The notes beneath the pieces were generated by a model, which did no database searches, was not told the origin of the DNA, and saw nothing but the letters and a program-made list of their open reading frames with translations. A stretch of 64,000 nt of DNA from Metellina segmentata (lineage: Eukaryota; Arthropoda; Arachnida; Araneae; Tetragnathidae), in contig OX375872.1 of the NCBI GenBank assembly GCA_947359465.1, forward strand, positions 10,920,137-10,984,136. Direction: 5' to 3'. Below, piece by piece: positions 1 to 43,591 of this stretch. The stretch's first letter is position 1. Each line of letters begins with the position of its first letter. The position numbers and the translations under genes were made by a program.

Positions 1-717
1 TATCTGGAACATTTTAAAATGAATTTATTAGTTTTTTCATCATCCTTTCTTCCATTCCAGAGAAGGAAGAAGCACCATGATTTTGACATTATATCGCCCT
101 ACATCAGTCTTTGGAAACAGTTTTTTTCACTTTTCGGATCACCCATACCTTGGTTGACGCTCACGGGAAATACAGGCTCCGGTACAAAACAAGTTACGGC
201 ATGTCACATGATCAACTCGGGTTGAGAAGCAATCCTGTTTCTAATCATTTAGGAAGACTGTTTTTACCAATCTTTCCTTCCTTTTTTCTGGTGACCTCGG
301 AAAGAGGGGTAGTAGATTGTGTGACGTGAGCCTTTGGAACCATGCCAATGGGAATACGTAGCTATCACCGAGGGTTGGCAAGAGTTAGCAAGCAGTTGTC
401 ACACCCGACCCCACGAAAAGAACTGTCACGGGCAAGGAAAATGTTACATTAGATTTTCTTTTAATAAATAACTTTTCCAAATTAATATTTTTTTTCCGGA
501 AGAGATTGTGACGTTACGCCAATTGGATAACTTCGCAATTCAAATTTGGCCGTATTTGACAATGACGGGGCCATCACGGCATTGCCCGTGGTAGTGGATT
601 GCAAAGCAAACCAAATGGGTATTCGTAATGGGTCCGAGGGTTAGGCGAGCAGTGGTTCCACATGACCCCACGAAAAGAACTGTCATGGGTTATGCCGTGT
701 TGCCCACGCAGTGGCTC
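1..717 (+). mobile_element. Helitron family A, 3' portion (5' end off window)
   Basis: Begins inside a family A element (the GGAACATTTTAAAATGAATT segment that follows the 5' end in other copies) and ends with a degenerate 3' hairpin, CCACGCAGTGG, followed by CTCT where intact copies have CTAG. Internal stretches such as the repeated CCACGAAAAGAACTGTCA motif recur in the copy at 58619-59388. No coding capacity. Confidence 0.7.
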
Positions 718-823
718 TATTTTTCATATATAGTTTAAACACACTTTAGTATCAAAGAAATACAAATGAAAAGTAAATGCTATAAATATTTTATAGCATT
801 TGACAAGAAAAATTATAAAGTAC

Positions 824-31434
<30,611 letters not shown>

Positions 31435-32259
31435 AGACCCTTTTCTCTGTATAATTCATGCCACACCTTCAAATGATCTAAAAAATTAAAATATTAAATC
31501 ACATGACATTTTTGGAAATAAACAATTGCTATTTCATTAAACTTAGCATATACAGGGGCCCAAAAACACTTAACGCCTTTCAAAAATTAAGATAGAGGAA
31601 TATTAAAGAGCTTGTACAAAAAGAATTATCAACACATAGGGGAATATTTTAGACTAAAATTTTCAAAATGTTGCTGATAAAGGGTCCAAGTGCACTGCAC
31701 CATCTATATCATATTTTAGACATACAAAAAGAAAACAGAGGTAAAATAATCTTAGCCAAACTGGTAGTTAAATCAGAACTTTAAATGTGTGAGATAAAAG
31801 ATGTTTAAATTTCAAAAATTGTCCATTACTATTTCTGACTATACACCTCCTATCCAATAAGGTCCAAAATAATTACAAGTAGGAAACTCAAGTTTAAATA
31901 AACTTTCTTCATCCAGTATTAGATTTGTTACTTGGAAAAAAAGTGAGTGTGGGCAAAATCAGATGCAGAATGTTTTTATACGATTCTAACAGGCTGTGCA
32001 AAGGCAGAGTTCTCGGTCTTAGAGCAAAGGAAAAATTAAGAGCCCTATAAGGCTACTTTATGTATATTTTTAAGGCAACATTTTACTCAGATCAAAGTAG
32101 ATTGGCTACATCTCAGAGAATGCAGACCTGGCTTATCAGTCAATATACTTTGGTGTCTGAGCAAATCAGTGTGGTGTACTCTTATAATTTATCCAATCTT
32201 TGATTTTTGTTGTGCTAGTTCTTGTTGTGTTTTTTAACTGGAATAAGAAGGAAGATTCA

Positions 32260-32800
32260 AACTGTACTATGGGCGAGTTAAGTATTAGTGAATGCCATAA
32301 GTTAACTTTCAGTCACAGAAAAGGGATTAAGAATATTAATTGTTAAGTGAAGAGGACTGAGAGCTGTTGCATTTAAGAACTGAAGCTAAAGACTTAGAAA
32401 CAATTTGCGTATACCACCAAAGTGTATATTTGAAGAAATTCAAATTTACTCATTACTGCCTGGGATTCCCTAAAGGAGGCTATACCAAATTCAGGTTCCT
32501 GCTTACTCTTCAGTTCCTAAAGGAGCTCTTTAACATCCCTCTGGAGAAGGAAGAGACCATCAGCTCATATTTGAGCAGGATCTCCGAGTTGCAATGTAAG
32601 GTGTTTTCCGGCTCTTATGGTTTCTCCGATAGGGAAGTGGCTTTGGTCATGTTGATGGGCCTCCCCAGGGTGTGAAGGACTTGTCCTGAACTTGGAGAGG
32701 GACAAAGAAACCTGTCTACCAGGAAAGTAAAGTCACGGCTCGTCGTAGAGGAGAAGCTTTCAATATCCTCACTGGTTTGGAAATGTCCATTATTGATTAC
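32260..32800 (+). pseudogene. copia gag fragment
   Basis: Reads TKFRFLLTLQFLKELFNIPL, EETISSYLSRISELQCKV, FSDREVALVMLMGLPR, then after a frameshift LSTRKVKSRLVVEE. This is the capsid-like UBN2 type gag of Ty1/copia elements. No pol follows, so it is a truncated copy. Confidence 0.75.
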
Positions 32801-33795
32801 CAGAATGGCTATTATCTTTGTGCACTGATGCCTGGCCTCAGATTGGGCAATAGGTTCTGTGTTACAACAGTATGAAGAAGGACACTGGGCACTGATAGCA
32901 TTCTAGTCCTTGATTTATTTAGTGGCCACTTATGAGCGTTCATATATTTTGTAGAATACACACCTTATATCTATCAAAACAGATTTTCTCACCCCGAGAA
33001 ATACCAGAACTACAGAAATACCCCAGGTCACGTGCACACGCAAGTATATTCAGCCTTATATCCCTAGATTGCATTGCATTTTCCCACTCCAAGCATCTGC
33101 ACCCCCCCCCCCAAATTCCAAATACCATTTTTCATGTTTAAGCTCTAATTTTTTTTTTATACACGATCCTCAGAAGAAAAAACGTAAAAACGGAGGTTCT
33201 ACTACATAAACTAAATGTTTTTAAGTTAGTGTGGCGACTGTAGCAAAATTTTTCAATCTCCACTTTCAAACATTTAGTCGCCACATGGCGAGTGGTGACC
33301 ATTAATTTTCACCTTTATTAAGTACATGCTTGAAGGACGAGAATTCCAAATTTATACATATTATAAGCCTTTAAATTACACATTCAATCAAAAAAGAGAG
33401 AAAGTCTCGCCAATGATAGCCAATTTTCTAAATCTGAATACACCAAAACTAAAAACAAGTCTACCTATACTTTATGAATAAAAACTTATAACAGGGTTCC
33501 CACACTTTTTTTCTAACTAAAAATAAGGACTTTCTAAGACAAAATAAGGACTTACATAAAACATTATAGAAACCATATTACACAATGTAATACCTAACTT
33601 TCGACCAAATGGGGATGCTCTTACAGATTAGATAATCTTATAAGAACAGTAGTATGTAAAAAATTTAATATTCAAGTCTATTTTCTAAAAATGATACACA
33701 AACAAGGCCACACAAAAATGAGATTTTTCAAAAAAAAGCAGTCTGATTTTTACAAAATTCAGCAGTTAATATGTGGTCATTTACGTGTGCACATA

Positions 33796-34155
33796 TCTAT
33801 ACTATTATGAAAGGAAGTGTTTATCTGTCTGTTTGTTTCCTGCCCGCAAAGTCCTGACGAATCTATGGCACTTACAGTAATGAAATTTGGCACACAGCTA
33901 GTCCAAATTTTTTCCAATTTTACGGTTGAGGCAAAATTTAAAATTCAATCTAGAACATTTTAAAATGAATTAAATAGTTTTTTTCACCATTCTTCATTTA
34001 CTGCGGTAAATCAGAGGAATAAAGAAACATCAAAATTTAGACTTCTTGCCCTCACGTGTCCGCTTGACGTCAGCCTTTGGAACCAGTGCAAGTTTTTTCA
34101 TCTCCATGGAGAGAACACATTCGAATGACCTTCGTTTGTTTCGAGATTCATTCAT
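33796..34155 (+). mobile_element. Helitron family A, 5' fragment
   Basis: 5' end TCTATACTATTATGAAAGG preceded by A. Homology with the copy at 58619-59388 (reverse orientation) runs to about 34155, after which it is lost, so the 3' half is truncated. Confidence 0.7.
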
Positions 34156-35132
34156 AAATTATAATTAGTGGCAAACTATAAATTTACTAAAAGTATGTAA
34201 AAGGATTGTAAGTTGCATACGTCAGAGTCAATTTTGACTGGATTTTTAACCGAACGAGTTTCTAATAAAATATTTTCCAGTGAACCAAAACAGATCATAA
34301 GAGTTATGCAAAAAAAAAAACTTTGATAAATTTATAAAAAGGTTAAAAAAATAAAATGCAACTTTATTTAATAGATGTTCAACTAGTTGCCACAGTTCCA
34401 GCCTAAGCCCTTCGGTGTATTGCCACATAATTTTGAACCAACGGTCAGATGACAAGACATCTGAGCTGGTGCCCTACTCTCCAAACTTTCACACCAACCC
34501 AACGTGAGGACTTTCGGCCACGAAAGATTTAAAGTGCACCAGCCGCTTCTACACGATATGCTTACAAACATCATTTTAATGAAACAAAATTAATTTGAAA
34601 ATAATCAACTTAGCTGACAATGGAAGCAGATTGCGCATGGCATAACAAAAGAAAGTGAAGTTCAAGCACAGTCGGCCATTGAGTATTTGTCACCCAGATA
34701 CAAATAGAAAAAAATTATAAAGCATAGAAAAATTACTTTCGTTTTCGGTCAGCAACCAAATACGATAAGTCAGAAATTTCCAGTTTTCAAACTACTTTTC
34801 CTGATTATTGAAATTCCCTGACTATTCTCGGTTCTCCAGCACTAAGATTTACGTTTTTGCGATCTATTCCTCCAATGTTTTTTTAAACGAGTGGGTTGAT
34901 TTTCTTTTGGAACTGATAACCGATTGCTTCAAATTTTCAAAGCAGAATCACCCCCGAAAAAAAAAATTTATATTTTCTGGGTTAGTTGTTACAAAGAATT
35001 AAAAGCATAAAAAAAAGCTAGATTAAAAAAAAAATTACCACTCAGATAGCAGTATTAATTAAAATAAATTATTTTTATATTGGTTTCGATTCTGCTGTAT
35101 TGCGATTTAGGATACCTTTCAACTACTAAAAA

Positions 35133-36214
35133 ATGCCTCGCCGCAGGATTCGAGCTCATTACGACCAACTTTCAGAGTTTGAAAGAGCTCGTATCATTGG
35201 ATTGAAAGAGGCAGGTAGGGCAAATCGGAGAATCGCTCGTCATGTGAGTCGAAGCGATGCAGCGATTAGAAGATGCTGGCAAGAGTGGGTGGACAATGGC
35301 AGATTTCAGCGTCATGACAGTAGCGGTCGGCGTAGGGCCACAACAGATCGCGAGGACAGAGTGATTGTCAGATCAGCTGTCACAGCGCCTGATTCATCGC
35401 TATCCACCATCAGTCGTGCGACCCACACACGAGTGTCCACCATGACCATTCAGACGGCTGAGAGAGCAAAATCTACGCTTGTACCGACCGTATCGCCACC
35501 TGCCAATCACGCCTGCACACTGTCGAGCCAGATTACAGTGGTGCTTGGCTTGATCAGGCTGGAATGATGCTGACTGGGGACGTAGTCTTTAGCGACGAAT
35601 CCCGCTTCCCACTGTGTCCTGACGATCATCGAAAATGTGTCTGGAGACGCCCAGGGCAGCGTGCCGATCCTGCTTTCACTATTGCATGCCACACTGGGGG
35701 CATATAGTCTTTAGCGACGAATCCCGCTTCCAACTGTGTCCTGACGATCATCGAAAATGTGTCTGGAGACGCCCAGGGCAGCGTGCCGATCCTGCTTTCA
35801 CTATTGCACGCCACACGGGCCCTCAACAAGGAGTTATGGTCTGGGGTGCCATTTCCCTTGATAGCAGGACCCCTTTGGTCGTCATTAGACGTACACTTAC
35901 TGCACAGCGGTACGTTGACTACATTCCGAGGCCTGTTTTGCAACCGTTCCTTTCGCAGTACCCTGGGCTTATTTTTCAGCAAGACAATGCCAGACCACAT
36001 ACGGTAAGGGTTGCTATGAACTGTCTTCAAGCTTGTCAAACACTTTCTTGGCCAGCCAGATCACCAGATCTCTCTCCCATCTCGATGACGTAGTCCGACA
36101 ATTGGAGCAAATATGACAAGAAATACCGCAGAGACCATCCGGAAGCTTTATCGGTCTATGCCACGCCGTGCGGCAGCTTGCATCCAGGCTAGAGGCGGGT
36201 CAACACCTTATTGA
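35133..36214 (+). pseudogene. Tc1-like transposase, inactivated
   Basis: Starts MPRRRIRAHYDQLSEFERAR with a helix-turn-helix (RRIARHVSRSDAAIRRCWQE) and a second DNA-binding segment (SSLSTISRATHTRVSTMTIQ). Two Asp of the DDE triad are visible: VFSDESRF and QQDNARPH. The third acidic residue is lost: after SPDLSPI a deletion of roughly 16 codons removes the expected E-x-x-W segment. A frameshift follows the N-terminal domain and a ~120-bp tandem duplication lies at 35573-35814. The C-terminus MPRRAAACIQARGGSTPY and stop at 36214 remain. A right TIR is suggested near 36310-36355 but I found no left partner. Confidence 0.88.
35573..35814 (+). repeat. 120-bp tandem duplication within the Tc1 transposase
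   Basis: Two copies of the segment that encodes the first catalytic Asp (VFSDESRF..PDDH through ..RADPAFTIA). Each unit begins at ACTGGGG (35573 and 35693). A later 2-nt insertion in the second unit makes the offset 122 and breaks the frame. Confidence 0.85.
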
Positions 36215-36744
36215 GCTCGTTACTGTAACTCTGAAATAAATCATTCAATTGTTCTGAAATTTTAATCATTTTCGATTCTGTACATAATTTTCCTATCCAC
36301 CAATTTTTGTCTCCATCGGCAACTCCTTCTTGGTGCGTCGATTTTTTTGTTATAGAGTGTATTTTGTGCATTGCAAGAGACACTCATAAGTCGAAAACAG
36401 ACTGATTTTCATGGGTTTTCAAGTTTTTAAAGTGTATTATGAGCTCATCGATCGGCGATTTGTATATCGCTTATCAAGAGTTGCCATTCTAGCAAGCCAG
36501 TTCCTGAATTATCATTAAAACCGTACTTGTAAGCAGTTTTATCGCCGATCAGCTGCTAAAAAGAAATAGGAAATATTGTGAAAAAATATCGTCATTTGAA
36601 AACTTAATTTTGTTTTTAAAGGAAAAAAAAGCACTTTCTAAGGACTATTGATGCAAAATAAGCACTTCTAAGGGCCCTTAGAAATGGAAGGTCAAAATAA
36701 GCACTTAGAAGCACTTTGTAAGCACCCGTGGGAACCCTGTATAA

Positions 36745-37964
36745 GAGCAATATTATGTTCAAACCCAAATGCTGAAAATTCAGGTTTACTAAACCTAGTT
36801 TTTTCACAAAACTAGACTACAAGTACATTTAAAAATATTTTTAGGCATTTATAAAATCTTTTGAGTGTTAATGTATTTTTTCTCAGGATTTTATTGAGCT
36901 CTTTGTAAAAATTAAAAAAGATCTGATCATTGGTTATGGAGAAAAAAACCGTACCCAAGGGTATCTTGTGCCGAGGGTCTCGAGAGGGACAGACAACACA
37001 AATTTAACTAAACTTCGAAGTGCTATAAAATTAAAACTGCTAGAGATAGAGGGGGGAATTTAAATGGGCGTCTTTCAACCACAAAGGAAGGGTGTACATT
37101 AAATTTCATCAACATTTGTGACAGAGGGTGAAATGACCGCATTGAACTGACGTGGATGATCCTTTTGTAATATTAAAGAGTTCTTTATTTTCAACCTCAG
37201 TTGATTTCTTCTGTAGGGTTTATTGAGTAAGCTAGAAAGTGGGAAGCAGTCAGTGCTCATTTATAATATACTGGAAACAAATACGATGCTGATTCCTTTA
37301 CCAGATATAACAAATTCCTTCTAGAGAGGGCATCAGTTTAAATATAAACTGTTTCATGGGGAAGAATATGCCAAAAATAACAGAAAACACTGGTGAATGG
37401 ACTGGCCTAATATGTTAAAATTTAGCCTGTCAATAAACAGATTTGTAGCACTTGCTTTCAGTGAGCAAAAATAGAAATATTGGGTGCCAACTACTACGGC
37501 CAAAATTAAAAAACCCCTTGGGTCACCCTAAACTAGAGGTGGAAATATTTCTGATGAGTAACCAAATAAGTTGTCTAGAACATACATCTACAAACCACGT
37601 GTCTTAGAGGGCCCAACTTCTTTTGACCCCATTACAATTTTTATGGCTAGGACCTCAGACTCCTAACACAATGGATAAATTTTATAAATAATATGAATAA
37701 CCAATATAGCTTATTGGGGTGGGTTGGTCGGATTGGATTTTATAGTGTACGATCCAAAATTGGATAAGCTGTACCAAACAAGATAAGTTAAGAAAGAGTA
37801 AAAATAGATTATATTTCTAAATATATTAATCAAATCACTATAGACCAACACTAAAAACATTATGAATGAATAAATACTTTATGTTTACCATCTCACTGAA
37901 TAGATGTTTGTTTAAAAATATGGTTGTCCAGCAACATGATGTATAACATAAAATACATTGTTAT
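36745..37964. other. Intron 1 sequence, unrecognised
   Basis: Between the hAT-type element and the mariner. Slightly higher GC than the surroundings, with polypurine patches, but no open frame or inverted ends. May be old retroelement sequence. Confidence 0.35.
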
Positions 37965-37966
37965 TA

Positions 37967-39201
37967 TTGGGTTGGCAAATAACTTTGTTCAGTTTTTCTG
38001 TGGAGCAGAATATCTTCTATCAACAATCTCTATTGCACAACGCAAATGTGCAACTAACTCATGCGACAGGTGACGTCATGTAATTTGCATTTGCTCGCTA
38101 GGTAACTTAGATTATTAATGTGAGCTGCGCGCTTGTAAACATGGAAGAAAGGAACACCCATTTTTGCCACATTTTACAATTTTATTTCATAAAGGGTAAA
38201 AAAGCTGCAGAAATGCATAAAAAGTTTTGCAATGTGTATAGGTAAGATGCCTTAACAGAATGTGTGTCAAAAGTGGCTCACCAAGTTCTGTTCCGGTGAT
38301 TTTGAACTCCACTCCGGTCACCCTACGGAGATTGACCCAGCCATAATAAAGGCTACTGTCGGTAATAATTCATCCCAAACTGGGAGATTGCTACGGAACT
38401 CAATATATCCCACACAAGTGTAGAAGACCTTTGCACCAGTTGGGATAAGTCTCTCGCCTAAATGTTTGCCTGCCACACGAGTTGACGAACACAACTTTAC
38501 TCCTCGGTGCTTGCATTTCTTCTGCAACACTCCTTAAAAGCCAGGAAAAAGATCCATTTTCAAGCAGCTGCTTACAGGTGATGAAAAGTGGATTGCCTTT
38601 GACAACATTGTTTGTAAAAGATCATGGGGAAAGAGTAGCGAGCCACCACAATCAACCGCGAAGACTGGATTGCTCCAGAGGAAAATTACACTCTCAGTGT
38701 GGTGAGATTATACGGGTATCATTTATTAGCGCTCTTGCCATAAGGCAAGACAATCAACTCACGACATATACTGCTCCTAGTTAAGAAAATTGGATCATGC
38801 CATACGTTCAAAGAATCCAGAACTGGCAAATCGTAAAGGAGTTGTGTCTTTCAATATGATATGCCATACCCCATACTTCATTAAGGCAGGAATTGTAAAG
38901 ACTTGGCGTTTTGCCTCACTACCTTGCACCCTTGTATTATCACCTATTCCGATTACTACAGAATTCTTTGAACGGTATAAAGTTGCCTAACAAAGGGGCT
39001 GTCAAAAAGCATATAAATCAGTTTTTCGCCAGTAAACCTCATGCATTTTATGAACATGGCATTATGAAGTTGATAAAGAGATGGCAAGAAGTCATAGAAA
39101 AGAATGGACGGTACATAATTGATAAGTAAGTATTTTCTGTGTTGAAGAAATTGTATTTTATAAAACTAAAAAAAAAAAAACAGACTTATTTGCCAACCCA
39201 A
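37967..39201 (+). mobile_element. mariner element with intact termini
   Basis: TIR TTGGGTTGGCAAATAA at both ends, flanked by TA (37965-37966 and 39202-39203). At 1,235 bp it is the normal mariner length. Confidence 0.92.
38141..39129 (+). pseudogene. mariner transposase pseudogene
   Basis: Starts MEERNTHFCHILQFYFIKGK with the mariner HTH, later the segment LLTGDEKWIAFDN, which holds the first catalytic Asp (TGDEKW), then ARPH-region residues degraded to ICHTPYF. At least five frameshifts or stops. Confidence 0.88.
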
Positions 39202-40029
39202 TACATTAGTGATGAAGTGAATTTTCACAATGCATGTATTTTATGATGTAATATACAAAAAGGTAAAAACAATACACAGCTAAAAAAGTCAACGCAAAAA
39301 TTAAAAAATGTTGGAATGGTATTTTTTCCAATCAAATCCCAAAGTTAAATCGGAAGTATGAAAAAGGTTTCTGTGATTAGAAACAGGACAATCTATTAAA
39401 ATATGATGGATGGTAAAGGGGAAATCAGAGGATTAACAATTATTGGGTAAAGTTTACTCAAGAATTTTAGGAATTGATATATTTCAATATATTTAATCTA
39501 AAACCAATAAAAACCTGAGGTACGATTTAATTAATTGTTACTTTTATTTTCTATTATATGTAGTCGAACCCCCGAAGTGCAGATACCAGAGATGAACATA
39601 GATTTCGAAACTTCTGTATGTCAATATAATAGTAGCCTAGCAATCTATGAAATATTACCGTCTTGGAAGAACAGCAACAGCAGTGCATATATGGGAATCA
39701 TTTTCTAGGTAAACCAGTATGATTGGCATTATTTAAAAATAATATGTTATTAACCTTTCATTACCAAAATTACTCACATGTAGTAATTAATTTTTAATAT
39801 GAACTAACATTTTTTTTTTCTGAATAAATTGCTGAATTTGGTTTATTGTCATAGTGTTTCACCAAATGAGTGTATTTAAATGGGTGTATAAATTTTTTAA
39901 TGAATAATTTCAAAATAAAAATGATTTACATTCTTGAACAAATGACTAAGTTAAATAAAGGTGCCAAATTGCAGCTATTTAACATTTAAAAAATTGTTCA
40001 AGCAGTTTACATCTCTTTTGACTTATATA

Positions 40030-41130
40030 CAATATATGGTCAAAAGTCACAGGACACACAGTACTGTAGGTTTGAAAGGCACCAGACGTACAACTAATAG
40101 GATGTCGGGCCTCCTTTTGCTTTAATTACAGCGTTTACCCTTCGGGGTAGGCTATCCACTAAGTTTTGGTAAACTGTTGGCGGAATTGTGGTCCATTCCT
40201 CCTGTAGCACAGTGAACAGTTCACGTTTGGTTTTTGGTCGAGTGGGTCTAGCACGAAACCGATGCTCCAAATCATCCCGAAACCATGACGCAATTATGCC
40301 TGCTGTATGAATAGGAGCATTATTGTGCCGATACAGAAAAGGACATGTTCCAAATTGTTGCCATAGTGCTGTTTGACTATTGTCTAAAATGACTTAGTAC
40401 ACATCAGAAGTCATCGACTCGTCGACTAAAAGTAACCATCCAATCCCAAACCATGAAACTACCGCCACCAAATTTCACAGTTGACACAATACACTCTGGT
40501 AAATACTGTTCGCCAGGTCCATAGCTACACACCCATCAGAGTTCCAGATCATGTATCGTGATTCATCACCCCACACGACATTCTTTTACTGGTCTCAAGT
40601 CCAATTACGTTGCCCTTTGCACCATTGCAAAAGCCTACAGGCATTGGTGCGTGTAAATAGTGGCAGTAGCATGACCATGAAAACCAAGTGCTATCACCTC
40701 TTGGCGTACAGTCCTGACACTGGCCTGTGTACCTGAGCTGAGATGGAAGTTCTCTACAACATCGGACAATGATGTGTGCCGGTTATTTCGCACAACACGC
40801 TTCAGGGTTCTCCGATCTCGACTAGTTAGTTTTTTGAACCTACCAAAATGATAATTCGGTTCAGTATTTCCACTTGACTATGACATTGCTAACTGTGGAC
40901 AGCAGCATGTTTAACTGCTGAGAAATCTCTGAACGAATTTATGGCAACCTACAATCATGCCTCTTTCGAATGCATTCAACTCTTTCCGTCGGCTCATCAT
41001 GACAGAAAACACACGTTTGATGCTCCACCATTTCTGCCATTTATATAGCGTCGGTGAGGTGTACTGACATCATACTGGGATTGTTTACTTTAAGTGAAGC
41101 GGTGTACGGTGATTTTTGGTTACACTTCTG
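40030..41130 (-). mobile_element. Tc1-like element (TA-flanked)
   Basis: Imperfect ~27-bp inverted ends (CAGAAGTGTAACCAAAAATC on the minus-strand left, CAATATATGGTCAAAAGTC at the other end) between TA dinucleotides at 40028-40029 and 41131-41132. 1.1 kb. Confidence 0.8.
40060..41000 (-). pseudogene. Tc1-like transposase pseudogene
   Basis: Minus strand from 41000: MMSRRKELNAFERGMIVGCH, then SRDRRTLKRVVRNNRHTSLS and GTQASVRTVRQEVIALGFHG (bipartite HTH domain), later MIWSIGFVLDPLDQKP-type C-terminal residues. Multiple stops and frameshifts. Confidence 0.82.
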
Positions 41131-41324
41131 TAAGCATATCTATTTTTGCATGTTAAAAGTAAAATTTCCTGTTTGTAATTAAATTATCTTTATTCATGAG
41201 TGGTGCTTATTTTATAATTAATAATATTTCAGTAGCAAAGTTAACTGTGTTTAGGTTCTGTTGAATTAAAATGGATGACCTATATTCACATTATGTAGTC
41301 ATGAAAATTTTTTGTTTCAAGCTA

Positions 41325-42625
41325 TGTCAGATGGGGTAGTGTTACAGAATGTAATGTGGCACACTGTTACAAACATAATTTGTCCAATTAACACATTACA
41401 AACAAGCATGTTTCACAATGTAAATTTTATTACTCTTATAGCTCTGCATTTTTCATTTTAAGATTTTCAAATATGAATGATAACATAAATAAATTGGTTA
41501 ATTTTTCCTAAGATTTTACTCCATATAGGTTTGCATATCTTTTTATGTGATATTTACAATCTTTCTTTACATTATTAACAGTTTTCTTTTGTTAGTTCAT
41601 TCAAAATATTCACAAGCTAACAAAATTATGTCTCCTTAAGAAGTAAGGTCTTTCCCTGAAGCCTCACCCAAAAAAAAACTGCACAAAATGGAGGATGGGT
41701 GAAATGTTGGATCTTGAATGATACACCAGTTTAAAATGATTACAGAGGAAATATTGAAGAGGAAAAAAGCACTAAACCCTTAAAAATGAAATTCCCAAGA
41801 GCGAACCTGAAGCATATACCTTCCCAGATATCATCAACAGAAGATGAAGATTCACCATCTTATGCTGATAGTGATAACATCTTTTTCAAAATTGCAATTA
41901 GACATTGCTGCAGATGACAACAATTAACAATGGTGATTACGTTATAGTTGAAGGACACATTAAAGAAAAGAAAATTCACTCTATTGGGGAAGTTGTGAAT
42001 CAGAACCATGTTGATTTTGAAGCACTGTACATCAAAATAATTTTTCCATCTTATAAATTTTCAAGAACAAATGAAGTTTATTCATTTGAAAAATCAAAAA
42101 TCATTGCCAAACTTCTTCTCCCAATTCCATCAGGAGGGACAATGAGAAACAGAAATGCTGGTTTTCCCTGCAGATTTAACTTCCTATCAAAATCTAAAAT
42201 AAGTTAAGATTTCTTTAATCGTATTTTATCACCTACTTTGTAACTGTAGGCTATAATCATTACAGATGTTTTCCCTCACATTAAAAGCTCTTCAAATATA
42301 TGTAAACTAATCAAAAGTGATATTATATTTTAAGCATGCTTAAGGAATCATTATATATATATTAATAAAAAAGCCCTTTCTATATAGTAACTGTTTTTAC
42401 TATAACATAACACTGTACCCCGACAGTGGGGCAGTGTTACAATGTACATCACAACCAAAAACATTAAATACTGGAAATAAATCTTACTCTTTTTCATTTT
42501 AATGATATGTAAGATGTGTGTAAAAGATCAAAGATCATTTTAAGGCCTTTGTTTGCTCCATATAGATGCATATCTTGATGCCACAGCTGAAAATAAAAAA
42601 TTTGTAACTGTGCCCCACCTTCACC
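41325..42625 (+). mobile_element. pogo/Tigger-like element, internally deleted
   Basis: TA-flanked, with inverted ends: left GATGGGGTAGTGTTACA and right, reverse complemented, GGTGGGGCACAGTTACA. 1.3 kb. Contains a 100-codon frame at 41905-42207, NNGDYVIVEGHIKEKKIHSI ... KIIAKLLLPIPSGGTMRNRN, like the C-terminal chromatin/barrel-type tail I associate with arthropod pogo-family transposases. The DDE core is missing. Confidence 0.65.
41880..42207 (+). pseudogene. C-terminal fragment of pogo-like transposase
   Basis: Open from about 41880 to the TAA at 42205. An upstream acidic-serine segment (SSTEDEDSPSYADSDN-like, near 41830) reads in another frame, indicating a frameshift. A GDYVxV motif and a terminal P-I-P-S-G-G motif are the recognisable points. 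Family assignment is by resemblance only. Confidence 0.55.
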
Positions 42626-42654
42626 TATCAAACTAAAGTTACTTTTATGTAGAA

Positions 42655-43591
42655 CAAGCCACTGTGTGGCCAGCATGGCATTGCCAGACAGTTCTTTTTG
42701 TGGTGTCAGGTATAACCACTGCTCGTTAAGCCCCGGTGATTGCTACAAATTCCCCGTAAGTGAATTGCCGTGATGGCCTCCTCATTGTCAAATGTGGCTA
42801 AATTCAAATTGCAAAGAGATCCAACTGGCATGACCTCATAATCTCTAGCAAAAATATAAATATTTAATTGAAAAATTATTTATTAAAAGAATATCAAATG
42901 TATAAGGTATCTATCTGGTGTCAAATTTTCCGCAGATTTCAAATCCATTGAAATCTTTACTTTATCTTTAACAATCCCAATTTTACAAAAAAGAACAAAA
43001 CAATGCCAGTCATAATGTTTTTTATTTGTTTTGCTTTCCTTCGCTGTGGAATCGTTTGAGCGCAGGAAATGGAATATGTGATTTCTCGAATCAAACGAAG
43101 GTCATTCTTCGCAGTGGTGTTATTATTGCAAAAAATATATGAATAAATAATAAAAATTATTTATTTAAAGAAAATCATATTTTTAGGTACTGATCTAATG
43201 TGCAATTTTTCCACAGATTTCAAATCCTTTGAAATTTTTACTCTGTCTTTAACAATTTATCTAAGAGATAGAAAAAAAAAGAACTACATAACTGCAGTTA
43301 ATATTTTATTTCTTTTTTTTTTGTCAGCTGAAATCGTTCCTCTGCAAAATCAAACGGAAACAGAAAAAATAAATTTAGATTCTGTCATCTCTTTATGGTG
43401 TTGCCATTCTAAAGAAAATATTATTAAATGCCTTTAAATTAATTTTTAAATGTTCTAGACTGAATTTTAAAATTCAGGCTTTGCACAAAAATCACAAAAA
43501 AATTGGGACTACCTGTGTGCCAATAAATGCCATAGATTCGTCAGGAACGTGTACATATACAAACAAACACTTCCTTTTATAATAGTAGAGA
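42655..43591 (-). mobile_element. Helitron family A
   Basis: Minus-strand 5' TCTCTACTATTATAAAAGG at 43591; 3' hairpin GCCACACAGTGG then CTTG (mutated CTAG) at 42655. Internal sequence parallels the other A copies. It directly follows the pogo-like element. Confidence 0.8.

Larger units (their letters stand above)
33492..36739. mobile_element. hAT-type element with 5-bp TATAA duplication, carrying nested insertions
   Basis: Ends CAGGGTTCCCAC and GTGGGAACCCTG are inverted and perfect. TATAA precedes and follows it. The 5-bp duplication points to the hAT5-like subgroup rather than the usual 8 bp. Subterminal AATAAGGACTT and AATAAGCACTT repeats are present at the two ends. Inside are a Helitron A end and a dead Tc1; no hAT transposase is readable. 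Confidence 0.8.

Noticed and set aside
43090..43110. Independent gene between Helitron A and the LINE
   Set aside because: Conserved stretches here recur in all Helitron A copies and reflect family sequence, not coding constraint.
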